Source: Verrucomicrobiota bacterium (GTDB taxonomy: Bacteria; Verrucomicrobiota; Verrucomicrobiia; Limisphaerales; PALSA-1396). Taken from it: a DNA stretch of 59,016 nucleotides. The stretch lies in assembly GCA_016200005.1 (NCBI GenBank), contig JACQFP010000079.1, forward strand, positions 1 to 59,016, given 5' to 3'. Within the stretch, counting starts at the first letter, position 1, and each line of letters starts with the position of its first letter. Below, one piece after another: positions 1 to 6,940 of this stretch. A program made the translations under genes and the position numbers. The notes beneath the pieces were generated by a model, which was given only the letters and a program-made list of their open reading frames with translations, was not told where the DNA came from and ran no database searches.

Positions 1-2
1 AT

Positions 3-80
3 GAGTTACTGGATCGCGTGATCGCGGGAGTGAAGTTCGTCGATGGTGTCGAACTCAACCCCAAGGCAATAGCAGCGTAA
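3..80 (+). CDS. 3' end of an unidentified gene (partial)
   Basis: An open frame enters from the left edge and ends in TAA at 78-80, giving 25 residues that finish VELNPKAIAA. The composition looks like coding sequence rather than a random frame. No domain can be recognised from so short a tail, so no function is given. The gene body lies outside the window. Confidence 0.45.
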   Translation, partial: ELLDRVIAGVKFVDGVELNPKAIAA

Positions 81-184
81 ACACATTTACCCTTGGGATG
101 CCCTCCACCCCCCGCCATCCACAACTTTTGGAAATTTCTCGTTCTGACCCATGACTTCCGACTACGGACCACTGACCTCAGAGA

Positions 185-355
185 TAGTTGAGAGTTGAGG
201 GTTGAGAGTTCGGCCACTGCTGATTCCAGCATTTCAGATTGTTCAGTCAGAGTCTCCTCACGTCGTCTCCTACTCTGCCGCCGTTCGAGGTTGAATGTTG
301 AATGTTGAATGTTTCCTCTGTCTCCTGCTCTCTGCTTTCTGCTTTCAACTTTCAG
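185..355. repeat. Simple-sequence tracts (GTTGAGR heptads, TTGAATG heptads, CTGCTTT tracts)
   Basis: The intergenic stretch after the first partial gene holds heptad-like tracts. GTTGAGA/GTTGAGG units lie near 187-210, three TTGAATG units near 291-311 and CTGCTTTCTGCTTTC near 331-350. The same kinds of tract recur at 1378-1402 and, inside genes, at 17131-17167 (metG) and 29780-29805 (TIGR00282 phosphoesterase). This indicates a mobile or slippage-prone simple repeat of this genome. No gene was seen between 81 and 362. Confidence 0.6.
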
Positions 356-362
356 CTTCTTC

Positions 363-1361
363 TTACAACGTCGTCCCCGCCAGGAACGGTTCGCGGGTTT
401 GCAGTTTGAGAATGTTGTCACAGGTGACACGCGCGATTTCGATCAGCGCTTCGTGGGTCAGGAACGCCTGGTGCGAGGTGATCAACACATTCGGAAAGGT
501 CAACAGGCGCGAAAGGACATCATCCTGGAGGACGTCGCCGGAGTGGTCTTCAAAGAAAATCCCTTCCTCCTCTTCATACACATCCAGCGCCACGCCGCCA
601 AGCTGACCGGACTTGAGGGCGTCAATCAGCGCGGTGGTGTCGATGAGTTTGCCGCGACTGGTGTTGACGATGACCGCGCCGCGTTTCATCTGCGCAATCG
701 TGCCGGCCTTCAACAGCCGATACGTTTCGGGCAACAGCGGGAGGTGCAGGGAAACCACGTCGCTGGCAGCCAGGAGGTGGTTCAAATCGGTGTAATGAAT
801 GGCGTGCTGCGCGGCCCAGTCGGGCGAGGGAAACGGATCGTAGGCCAGGACGGTTGTCTCGAAGCCACGAAAGATTTGCGCCGTGATTTTGCCAATCCGG
901 CCGGTGCCGATGATGCCGACGGTCTTGCCGCAAAGGTCGAATCCGACGAGACCGTTGAGGGAGAAATTGTGTTCCCGGACGCGATTGTAGGCCCGATGGA
1001 TTTTGCGGTTGAGGGTCAGGAACAAGCCGATCGCGTGTTCGGCCACGGCGTGCGGCGAGTAGGCGGGCACGCGCACGACCGGAAGCTTCAATGCTTTGGC
1101 CGCGGCCAAGTCCACGTTGTTGTGGCCGGCGCAACGGAGCGCGACGAGTTTCACGCGCAATTGCGCCAGCGTTTCCAGACAGGCGCGATCAACCCGGTCG
1201 TTGACAAAAACGCAGACGACATCGGCGTTTGCGGCGGTGCCCGCGGTTTCGACGTTCAAACGGAAATCGTGAAAGCGCCAGTGGATACGGTCACTCGCTC
1301 CGGCGCGTTCGAAATATTGCCGGTCGTAGGGTTTGGCGTCGTAAAAGGCGGCTTCGATCAT
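363..1361 (-). CDS. ldhA: D-lactate dehydrogenase (D-2-hydroxyacid dehydrogenase family)
   Basis: Reduces pyruvate to D-lactate with NADH in the cytoplasm, a fermentative redox-balancing step (family knowledge). The 332-residue product matches the LdhA subgroup over its whole length. It begins MIEAAFYDAKPYDRQYF and contains CVFVNDRVD, ALRCAGHNNVDLAAAK, VPAYSPHAVAEHAIG, the NAD-binding VGIIGTGRIG, NTSRGKLID, and a C-terminal FFEDHSGDVLQDDV followed by SHQAFLT with the catalytic His. The length agrees with the roughly 330 residues of the E. coli enzyme. The frame stays open upstream to 2141, but that extension runs antisense-like through the marC gene and has no family similarity, so ATG 1361 is chosen. 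A heptad repeat lies just upstream (1378-1402). It may be co-transcribed with the marC-like gene 119 nt upstream. Confidence 0.92.
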   Translation of the reverse strand: MIEAAFYDAKPYDRQYFERAGASDRIHWRFHDFRLNVETAGTAANADVVCVFVNDRVDRACLETLAQLRVKLVALRCAGHNNVDLAAAKALKLPVVRVPAYSPHAVAEHAIGLFLTLNRKIHRAYNRVREHNFSLNGLVGFDLCGKTVGIIGTGRIGKITAQIFRGFETTVLAYDPFPSPDWAAQHAIHYTDLNHLLAASDVVSLHLPLLPETYRLLKAGTIAQMKRGAVIVNTSRGKLIDTTALIDALKSGQLGGVALDVYEEEEGIFFEDHSGDVLQDDVLSRLLTFPNVLITSHQAFLTHEALIEIARVTCDNILKLQTREPFLAGTTL

Positions 1362-1480
1362 GGTTGCCTGCTCCCGGGTGTTGAGCGTTGATGGTTGAGA
1401 GTTGAGTGCCTTGAAGAAAAAGGTGAAACGCCATCTCTGATCACTGATTTCTGTCTTTCGCTTTGGCGGTCGTTCATCAC

Positions 1481-2116
1481 CTATGGAAGCAAATCGCCCT
1501 TCAACTCCCGAAGTCCGTTTAACAGGAATTGAACCGCCAGGGCGGCGAGCAGCATGCCCATGATGCGGGTGGTGATTTTCATGGCGATGGGGTTGAGCCA
1601 GAGCGCGCCGCGTGTGGCGAGCCGCAAAATGACGTAGCTGGCGGCGGAGACGGCGACGATGCAAAGATACAGTGCCACGTGTTGCGCCAGACCCCGAGCC
1701 TGGTTGTGGAGCAGAATGACAGTGGAGATGGCGCCCGGTCCGGCAAGCATCGGAATGGCCAGCGGCGTGATGGCGATGTCGGCCTTCTCGGCGGCGGCGG
1801 CGGTTTCCTCGCTGGTTTCCTGCGTGCGCGAGCGTTGCGCGCGCAACATGTCCAGCGCCACGAGCAGGAGGATGACGCTGGCCGCGATTTGAAACGCGGG
1901 CAGGGTGATGCCGAGAAACTGGAAGATCAATTTGCCGGCGACCGAAAAGACCAGGAGCACCACGGCCATGACCCAACAGGCGAGGCGGGCCATCTTGATT
2001 CTTTGTTCCGCCGAATCGAGCGGGGTCATGGCCAGGAACGCCGGCACCGTGGAGATGGGATCGACGATGACGAACAACGAACTGGTCGCCAGCAGGATGA
2101 ATTCGAACAATTTCAT
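1481..2116 (-). CDS. MarC-family integral membrane protein
   Basis: A 211-residue hydrophobic protein of the MarC/UPF0056 family, inner-membrane proteins of about 200-220 residues whose transported substrate is not firmly established. The family signatures are visible: FVIVDPISTVPAFLAMTP near the N-terminus and ITPLAIPMLAGPGAISTVIL in the middle. About six membrane segments can be drawn, with a charged loop (RAQRSRTQETSEE) between the third and fourth. The name MarC comes from multiple-antibiotic resistance, but the family is not an established drug exporter. ATG 2116 directly precedes the conserved start MKLFEFILLATSSLF. It lies upstream of ldhA on the same strand. Confidence 0.9.
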   Translation of the reverse strand: MKLFEFILLATSSLFVIVDPISTVPAFLAMTPLDSAEQRIKMARLACWVMAVVLLVFSVAGKLIFQFLGITLPAFQIAASVILLLVALDMLRAQRSRTQETSEETAAAAEKADIAITPLAIPMLAGPGAISTVILLHNQARGLAQHVALYLCIVAVSAASYVILRLATRGALWLNPIAMKITTRIMGMLLAALAVQFLLNGLRELKGDLLP

Positions 2117-2186
2117 GTCGTGCCGCGGCCGCAGGGGTCACTCAAGCCATTCGCAACGAGGCTGGCGAACTTGAATCCGCAAGGGT

Positions 2187-2579
2187 CTAATTTCGGCGGC
2201 TCGCTTTCAACAGTTCGATGGCCCGCTTGGCATTTGGATCACCGGCCTCCATGGCTGTGAGCAATTTGGTTTCCAAAGCGACCATTGAGTTGTGCACGGC
2301 CATGCCTTGCTCAAACGTGAGGTTTTGACGGGCCTTCATGACCTCCAGTGACACAATGGCTTTTTCGTAGTCTGCGGTTCGCAGGGCCTCTGAAGCGACC
2401 TTGGCCTCGCTTCTTACTTCAGCGGGAGCGCTCACGAACGCTTCCTGGATTTGGGAGGCGGCCTCTTTGGGAGTGCTCGCGGTCGGGAGACCGTCACTTG
2501 TGGACTTGGTACAACCACTAAAAGCCATAAGCAGAATGGCGCCGAAACCGCAAGCAACATGGTCAAGTGTTTTCCTCAT
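2187..2579 (-). CDS. Small predicted lipoprotein, function unknown
   Basis: A 130-residue protein starting MRKTLDHVACGFG, followed by a hydrophobic stretch and the lipobox-like LMAFSGC, which predicts signal peptidase II cleavage and lipid anchoring at Cys. The mature part is helical and charged (STPKEAASQIQEAFVSAPAE, then a segment rich in E, A, K and L) and ends KRAIELLKASRRN. A longer frame begins at 2690, but the lipoprotein signal fixes the start at ATG 2579. It follows the pseudopilin gene on the same strand after 46 nt, so the two may be co-transcribed. No family was recognised. Confidence 0.72.
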   Translation of the reverse strand: MRKTLDHVACGFGAILLMAFSGCTKSTSDGLPTASTPKEAASQIQEAFVSAPAEVRSEAKVASEALRTADYEKAIVSLEVMKARQNLTFEQGMAVHNSMVALETKLLTAMEAGDPNAKRAIELLKASRRN

Positions 2580-2625
2580 AAATTGAAAAGCCCAGATGAA
2601 CCCAACATATTTCTGTTCCTCGCGA

Positions 2626-3366
2626 TTAGGTACCGTCTCTTGATCCTGGATTGCACCACATGCGCCCGGGGCGTTGGCCCGGATATCCACCGATACCGGC
2701 CTCGAGCGCGTATGCCTTAAACTTGATGAACTCGGTCTGCCCGCCGAACATGCCCATCACGATGCCGCCACTATGACGCTTGCTGACCCCTTCAGTAGGA
2801 TTGCTCGTCGCATTGTCGTAGTAGGTGTATTGCATCTCATCCGACTCCCAATAAATCATAAAGTGGGGCTTAAACAGCGACATTTTATAGCTGACCCATG
2901 GCTTGCCCGTGGGACTCGTCCCAAAGGCCGAAACCGAGCCGTTCATCGTGTAGCTGGTTACCTGCATCTCCCGCGCGCGAAAGGCAGCGTTGTTCGTGCG
3001 TTCAAGGGGACACCAATAGAGTCCTCCCTGTTTGTGGTAGGGCCACAACTGACCCCTTTCAATGACGTCTTTGGGTTTGCCAGTAGTGCGAGTATAGCAC
3101 CAGTTGGGCACCTCGGTTTGACCTGAACTCCAACCCGTGTATGGCAGCGTATCGTTGAAATCATGAACATACATGTGCGTGCACAATAGAATCTGCTTTA
3201 AGTTGTTGAGGCACTTGGCCCGGTTGCCCTTTTCCTTGGCTTTGGCCAGCGCCGGCAGCAACAGCCCCGCAAGAATGGCGATGATGGCGATTACTACCAG
3301 CAGTTCGATCAGCGTGAAGCCCTTCCGATTAATGCTGCGGCGGGTGAGGATAAACGATTTCGTCAT
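2626..3366 (-). CDS. Type II secretion/type IV pilin-like protein (pseudopilin, H-X9-DG type)
   Basis: A 246-residue secreted or membrane protein with a class III signal. A basic leader (RRSINRKG) is followed by [18 protein letters not shown], where prepilin peptidase is expected to cut after Gly and N-methylate Phe. The helix then runs into [12 protein letters not shown]. The C-terminal half carries a His/Gly-rich segment ([14 protein letters not shown]) equivalent to the H-X9-DG motif, with the final DG degenerate (GG). Proteins of this class are strongly expanded in Verrucomicrobia, Lentisphaerae and Planctomycetes, and their individual roles are mostly unknown. ATG 3366 is preceded by GGAG at good spacing. 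Three further full-length paralogues lie at 42826-48289. Confidence 0.9.
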   Translation of the reverse strand: MTKSFILTRRSINRKGFTLIELLVVIAIIAILAGLLLPALAKAKEKGNRAKCLNNLKQILLCTHMYVHDFNDTLPYTGWSSGQTEVPNWCYTRTTGKPKDVIERGQLWPYHKQGGLYWCPLERTNNAAFRAREMQVTSYTMNGSVSAFGTSPTGKPWVSYKMSLFKPHFMIYWESDEMQYTYYDNATSNPTEGVSKRHSGGIVMGMFGGQTEFIKFKAYALEAGIGGYPGQRPGRMWCNPGSRDGT

Positions 3367-3487
3367 ATTTAGCTCCGTAATCCTTTTCTTCTTGATTGCA
3401 CCCCAAAAATGAACCGACCGCCAAAAAAAGTCAATGGTTCATTCCGAATAACTTAACGCGCGGTCGCCGGGTGGAACTAAAAATCTT

Positions 3488-3515
3488 GTAGCGACAGGCG
3501 GGGACGCCCGCCGCT
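3488..3515. repeat. GTAGCG-type hairpin repeat, copy 1
   Basis: GTAGCG is followed by the hairpin GGCGGG-GACG-CCCGCC (stem arms at 3497-3502 and 3507-3512). Related GTAGCG-plus-hairpin sequences lie near 14098 and, inverted, at 51869-51894. This suggests a dispersed REP-like family. No terminator U-tract follows. Confidence 0.5.
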
Positions 3516-3713
3516 GCTTCCGATTTGTGAAGTTGCCCGCCACGCACCCGCGAAAGTGTGGCGATCTCAGTTCTGTTTCATCCGCGCTGGCGAATTGGTG
3601 AAGGCACGGATGTGCGATGACATAAAGTTTCGGAAATTCCCCCCGTAAGGCAGGGCATTATTCTCCGAAACTCCAAGCGTCTCCATAAATTGCTGTCGGC
3701 CTCAAATAATTTG

Positions 3714-3742
3714 TTGCACTGCCGCCAGGCCACGACTATAAA
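3714..3742 (+). promoter_or_regulatory. Candidate sigma70-type promoter of the cytochrome cluster
   Basis: TTGCAC at 3714-3719 and TATAAA at 3737-3742 are separated by exactly 17 nt, about 100 nt upstream of ATG 3843. This is a close match to the housekeeping -35/-10 consensus and is well placed to drive the cytochrome genes. It is a sequence match only. Confidence 0.5.
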
Positions 3743-3842
3743 ACCGCGAAGGAAGTGGTCGCACCCGTTTGAACCAGTTGATTCATGAAAGCGTGTCATG
3801 CGCTTTGAGTCGCTGCTGCCTGACTCAAAAAGGATTACGCCT

Positions 3843-5972
3843 ATGAAAACAACGTTGTTCGTTTCTGCCCGGCTCCTGGCGTGCAGTCTTGTTTTGATGG
3901 CCGTCGCCGGTTGCACGCCCAAAGGTTCGCTCGAAGATTCCGCCGGCGGTCGCAAGCCGGAGGATTTTGCGGAAATTGCCGCCGATGTGTTCAAGCCGAT
4001 GGACGGCGGCATCGCCCTGGCGCCGGACGAGATCAAGGGCCGCAACACCTGGAATCTCTGGTGCGGCGGCGACGAACAGTTCTGGGACCGCATGGCGCGG
4101 GAGAGTTTCGGACTGATTGATTTGCTCAAGACGATTGATTCGCGCAAGCGCGGCACCCGCTTCAAGGAACTTGGCCTGATCAACGAGCCGGGTTTCCGAC
4201 GGGCCGCCAAGCCGGACCCATACGGCCTGTGGATTGACGAAGCCGACACGCCTGAGCCGCCGGAGATCGATCCGAAAGTCTATGGTCACCCCACGGGCAT
4301 CATGGGCTTCCGGCTGTTTGAGAATCCCGATTTCAAAGGCGACGCCGTGAAGAACTGGAACGGCGAACGCTACTACACCGACGCTGACTACGCCGTCCGC
4401 CATGACCTGGTGCGACCGTATCGGGTCGGCGTTGCGTGCGGCTCGTGTCACATCGCGTTTCATCCCTGCCACCCGCCGGCGGACCCGGAAAACCCGAAGT
4501 GGGAGGACCTCGCCTCCGCCATCGGCAATCAATACATTCGTGAAGGCGCGGTCTTTGCCCACAACGTGAAACCCGGCGGGTTTTTCTGGGAGATGCTCAA
4601 GACCCAGCCGCCCGGCACCTCGGACACCTCGCGCATTGCCACCGACAACATCAATAATCCAAACGCGATCAATCCCATCTTCGTGTTGGGTGAACGCTTG
4701 TCGGTCGCCGAGGAAGAATCCCTGGCCGGCGATACGCTGAATCTTCCCACTGTGACGGCGAAGCTGAAAGTCCCACATGTGCTCAAGGACGGTGCAGATT
4801 CGGTTGGCGTGCCCGGCGCGACGCTGCGCGTTTACGTCAACATCGGCAGCTATTCCCAGCATTGGTTGCAGCAACACAACGCGCTCATCGGACTGCGCAA
4901 GCAAAAGCCCTTCAGCATCGCGACTGCGCAGAAGCATTCCGTCTATTGGCTGGCGACGCAGACAAAGTTTGGAAATGTTGCGAAGTTTTTCATGCGCCTC
5001 CAATCCTTTCGCCTGGAAGATGCGCCGGGGGGCAAGGATCTCATCAGCCAGGACGAAGCGGTGATGACGCGCGGCAAACTGGTTTTCGCCGAGAACTGCG
5101 CGAAATGTCATTCGAGCAAACGCCCGCCCGCTGGCCAGGACGCGGAGGATTGGTTTCGCAATGAAATCGTCAAGACCGATTTCCGCGACGGTAACTTCTT
5201 CTCCGACGACAAGCGTCAGCTTATCAGCAAAATCAAGAGCAACGCCGCTCGCGCCTGTGCCACCAACGCCAAGCGCGGCCACGTCTGGGACTCGTTCTCC
5301 TCTGAGACTTACAAGAATCTTCCCTCGGTCGGCGACATCGAGGTCTGGAATCCCTACACCGATCAGACGGAGAAGTTCACGGTGCCGGGCGGCGGGACGG
5401 GCTATTACCGGACACCGTCGTTGATCAGCGTCTGGTCGTCGGCACCGTTGCTGCACAACAATGCGCTCGGCAAATTTACCGGCGATCCGTCCGTCAAAGG
5501 CCGGATGGCGGCATTCAACGACGCCATTGAGAAACTGCTGTGGCCTGAGAAGCGTCTCGACAAAGCATCCATCTGGCGCACCAGCCAGGAATGCAACCTG
5601 CAGATTCAGGAGAGCGTTCTGCCCGAACCGTTGCGCACGTTGCTCAAGCCGCATACGGACGCGGACGGTTACTTTCGCCTCGGCCCCATTCCCGAGGGCA
5701 CGCCGGTCAACTTGCTCGCCAACATTGATCCGGACACGGACCCCAAAGAACTGGTAGCGCTTTGCCTGAAGATCAAAAAGGCGATGCTCAAAATCAAACT
5801 GGAGAAGCTCGATTCCGCCGCGGCCAAGGACTTGCTCAAGGCCGAGGTCGCACCGGCGCTCTTCAAAGCCAGCAAGTGCCCTGATTTGATCGAAGACCGC
5901 GGCCACTATTTCGGCACGGAGTTGCCCGACGCCGACAAACGCGCGTTGATCGAATACCTCAAGACGCTCTAG
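3843..5972 (+). CDS. Lipoprotein diheme c-type cytochrome
   Basis: A 709-residue exported cytochrome. The N-terminus MKTTLFVSARLLACSLVLMA ends in the lipobox VAGC, so it should be a periplasmic or outer-surface lipoprotein. Two heme c motifs are present, C199-GSC-H and C419-AKC-H (MetRS-style numbering from ATG 3843). The first is followed by an unusual His/Cys/Pro-rich stretch, IAFHPCHPPADP. Near the C-terminus GYYRTPSLISVWSSAPLLHNN resembles the distal region of MauG/RoxA-type diheme proteins. ATG 3843 is chosen over an upstream in-frame ATG (3798) because the signal peptide starts there and AAAGGA precedes it. It heads a cluster with a domain-sharing small protein (29 nt downstream), two more cytochromes and a patatin. 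Electron transfer or oxygenase activity is inferred, and the substrate is unknown. Confidence 0.85.
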   Translation: MKTTLFVSARLLACSLVLMAVAGCTPKGSLEDSAGGRKPEDFAEIAADVFKPMDGGIALAPDEIKGRNTWNLWCGGDEQFWDRMARESFGLIDLLKTIDSRKRGTRFKELGLINEPGFRRAAKPDPYGLWIDEADTPEPPEIDPKVYGHPTGIMGFRLFENPDFKGDAVKNWNGERYYTDADYAVRHDLVRPYRVGVACGSCHIAFHPCHPPADPENPKWEDLASAIGNQYIREGAVFAHNVKPGGFFWEMLKTQPPGTSDTSRIATDNINNPNAINPIFVLGERLSVAEEESLAGDTLNLPTVTAKLKVPHVLKDGADSVGVPGATLRVYVNIGSYSQHWLQQHNALIGLRKQKPFSIATAQKHSVYWLATQTKFGNVAKFFMRLQSFRLEDAPGGKDLISQDEAVMTRGKLVFAENCAKCHSSKRPPAGQDAEDWFRNEIVKTDFRDGNFFSDDKRQLISKIKSNAARACATNAKRGHVWDSFSSETYKNLPSVGDIEVWNPYTDQTEKFTVPGGGTGYYRTPSLISVWSSAPLLHNNALGKFTGDPSVKGRMAAFNDAIEKLLWPEKRLDKASIWRTSQECNLQIQESVLPEPLRTLLKPHTDADGYFRLGPIPEGTPVNLLANIDPDTDPKELVALCLKIKKAMLKIKLEKLDSAAAKDLLKAEVAPALFKASKCPDLIEDRGHYFGTELPDADKRALIEYLKTL

Positions 5973-6001
5973 CTCGCGGAGCGACAACCAAAAGGATCCG
6001 T

Positions 6002-6451
6002 ATGGAAATGGCTGACCTGATGAACAAGTCGCAGGCCGAGTTGGACGGCCTGTTCAAAACCAATCCTCCCGGCCCCATCCCCGAAGGTAATGCGGCCGGC
6101 ACTGCAATCGTCTGCCCGGGCACCTTTTGGTCGCGGCTGATTGCGCGCTTCGTCCATGATTTCGCCTGGCAGGGGAAGGTGTTGACCAAAAACCCCGACG
6201 GTAATGGTGCGACACTGATGAACAAGATCACCACCGCGGGCGTGCAAGCGATTGTCGCGCGCGTTTACTTCACCCAAAGCTGGCTGGACGGGAAGGAGTG
6301 CATCGTCCTCGATTACTCGAAGACGTCGCTGCTCGCGCGCAAGATTCGCGACGAGATTCGTCTAGTGGACGTGGCGAATAGAATTTACCTCGGCAAAGTC
6401 TGGTGGGGCAAAACCCGGTTGGTTGATTTCGCGCTGCAATTTCCCAAGTGA
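6002..6451 (+). CDS. Small protein with a domain also fused to a downstream cytochrome
   Basis: A 149-residue protein, probably cytoplasmic because no signal is visible. Its key segments are SQAELDGLF, TAIVCPGTFWSRLIARFVHD, ECIVLDYSKTSLLARKIRDE and YLGKVWWGKTRLVDFALQF. The same segments occur in the same order in the first ~147 residues of the next gene (6941), where they precede a transmembrane helix and a cytochrome domain. I do not recognise the domain and assign no function. ATG 6002 has AAAAGGATCC just upstream. The gene lies 29 nt after the lipoprotein cytochrome and is likely co-transcribed. Either it partners the cytochromes or it is the unfused ancestor or duplicate of the fusion domain. 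Confidence 0.8.
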   Translation: MEMADLMNKSQAELDGLFKTNPPGPIPEGNAAGTAIVCPGTFWSRLIARFVHDFAWQGKVLTKNPDGNGATLMNKITTAGVQAIVARVYFTQSWLDGKECIVLDYSKTSLLARKIRDEIRLVDVANRIYLGKVWWGKTRLVDFALQFPK

Positions 6452-6514
6452 GCATCGTCGATATTTTCAGAGGAAGGAAGCGTGCCTCACCTGTGAAGGT
6501 CTGGCGACGATTCT

Positions 6515-6551
6515 CCCTCTCCCCCGCTGCGGGGGAGAGGGCCGGGGTGAG
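6515..6551. repeat. CCCTCTCC-type hairpin repeat, copy 1
   Basis: CCCTCTCCCCC (6515-6525), five loop bases, then GGGGGAGAGGG (6531-6541) form an 11-bp stem. The flank GCCGGGGTGAG follows. Further copies of this family are at 6888-6915, 13921-13940 and 29359-29385. Confidence 0.75.
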
Positions 6552-6590
6552 AATTTCCCGAATCAAAATTCCGCGCATTGGACCCCTGAA

Positions 6591-6660
6591 CCCACCCCCA
6601 GCCCCTCCCTGGAGGGAAGCGGCGCACGGTGGATTGTTCCCCTCTTGGGAGGGGTCAGGG
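6591..6660. repeat. CCCACCCC/CCTCCC-type inverted repeat, copy 1
   Basis: A left arm reading CCCACCCCCAGCCCCTCCCT and a right arm ending GGGAGGGGTCAGGG face each other about this interval. The same inverted-repeat family occurs in cleaner form at 8878-8960 and 19143-19221. This copy has diverged, with mismatches in both arms. Confidence 0.6.
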
Positions 6661-6696
6661 AACCGCGATGCTTTCCAAGCCGTCGGATACGCGCGG

Positions 6697-6813
6697 AGCG
6701 TTTGGAGTGCGGCGACTTGTCGCCGCTGTTACACGGGGCGTGTGGAGAAGACACCCCCGCTCTGGAGTCGGCACCTTCTCAAAGCGGCGACAAGTCGCCG
6801 CACTCCAAACGCT
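6697..6813. repeat. 30-nt inverted repeat with internal palindromes
   Basis: Arms at 6697-6726 and 6784-6813 are perfect 30-nt reverse complements separated by 57 nt. Each arm ends in the self-palindrome GCGGCGACTTGTCGCCGC or its complement. The arrangement resembles a paired REP (REPIN-like) unit. No transposase is nearby. Confidence 0.7.
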
Positions 6814-6887
6814 GACGCGACCACCCACATTCCATTCGGTTCAAGGGCCGCAAGGCGCGTGCGAAGTTCGGAGAATTCTCGCCCTGA

Positions 6888-6915
6888 CCCTCTCCCCTTC
6901 GGAAAGGGGAGAGGG
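6888..6915. repeat. CCCTCTCC-type hairpin repeat, copy 2
   Basis: CCCTCTCCCCTT (6888-6899) and AAGGGGAGAGGG (6904-6915) form a 12-bp stem around a 4-nt loop, 25 nt upstream of the next start codon. It could affect transcription or translation of the fusion cytochrome, but copies elsewhere suggest it is a dispersed repeat. Confidence 0.7.
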
Positions 6916-6940
6916 AAGTTGTTATTGAGCCATAGCATCT

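Larger units (their letters stand above)
3367..3842. other. Divergent intergenic region
   Basis: This 476-nt gap separates the pseudopilin gene (minus) from the cytochrome cluster (plus). It contains the upstream region of the pseudopilin, a GC-rich hairpin repeat near 3488-3512 and a good promoter candidate at 3714-3742. Open frames across it are short and have no protein-like features. Confidence 0.6.
6452..6940. other. Repeat-filled intergenic region
   Basis: This 489-nt gap inside the cytochrome cluster is almost entirely palindromic repeat: a CCCTCTCC-type hairpin (6515-6541), a CCCACCCC-type inverted repeat (6591-6660), a 30-nt inverted repeat (6697-6726/6784-6813) and a second CCCTCTCC-type hairpin (6888-6915). 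The open frames here follow the repeats and are not considered genes. Confidence 0.75.

Noticed and set aside
185-355. Heptad tracts as a CRISPR array
   Set aside because: Units of 7 nt without unique spacers of constant length are simple repeats, not CRISPR.
1362-2141. Upstream extension of the ldhA frame across the marC gene
   Set aside because: The extra residues are P/H/R-rich and overlap the well-supported marC in another frame of the same strand. LdhA similarity starts at 1361.
3825-5987. Long minus-strand open frame antisense to the first cytochrome
   Set aside because: The plus strand has a signal peptide, two CxxCH motifs and a ribosome site. The minus frame is a GC-driven shadow with an R/V/E-rich composition and no motif.
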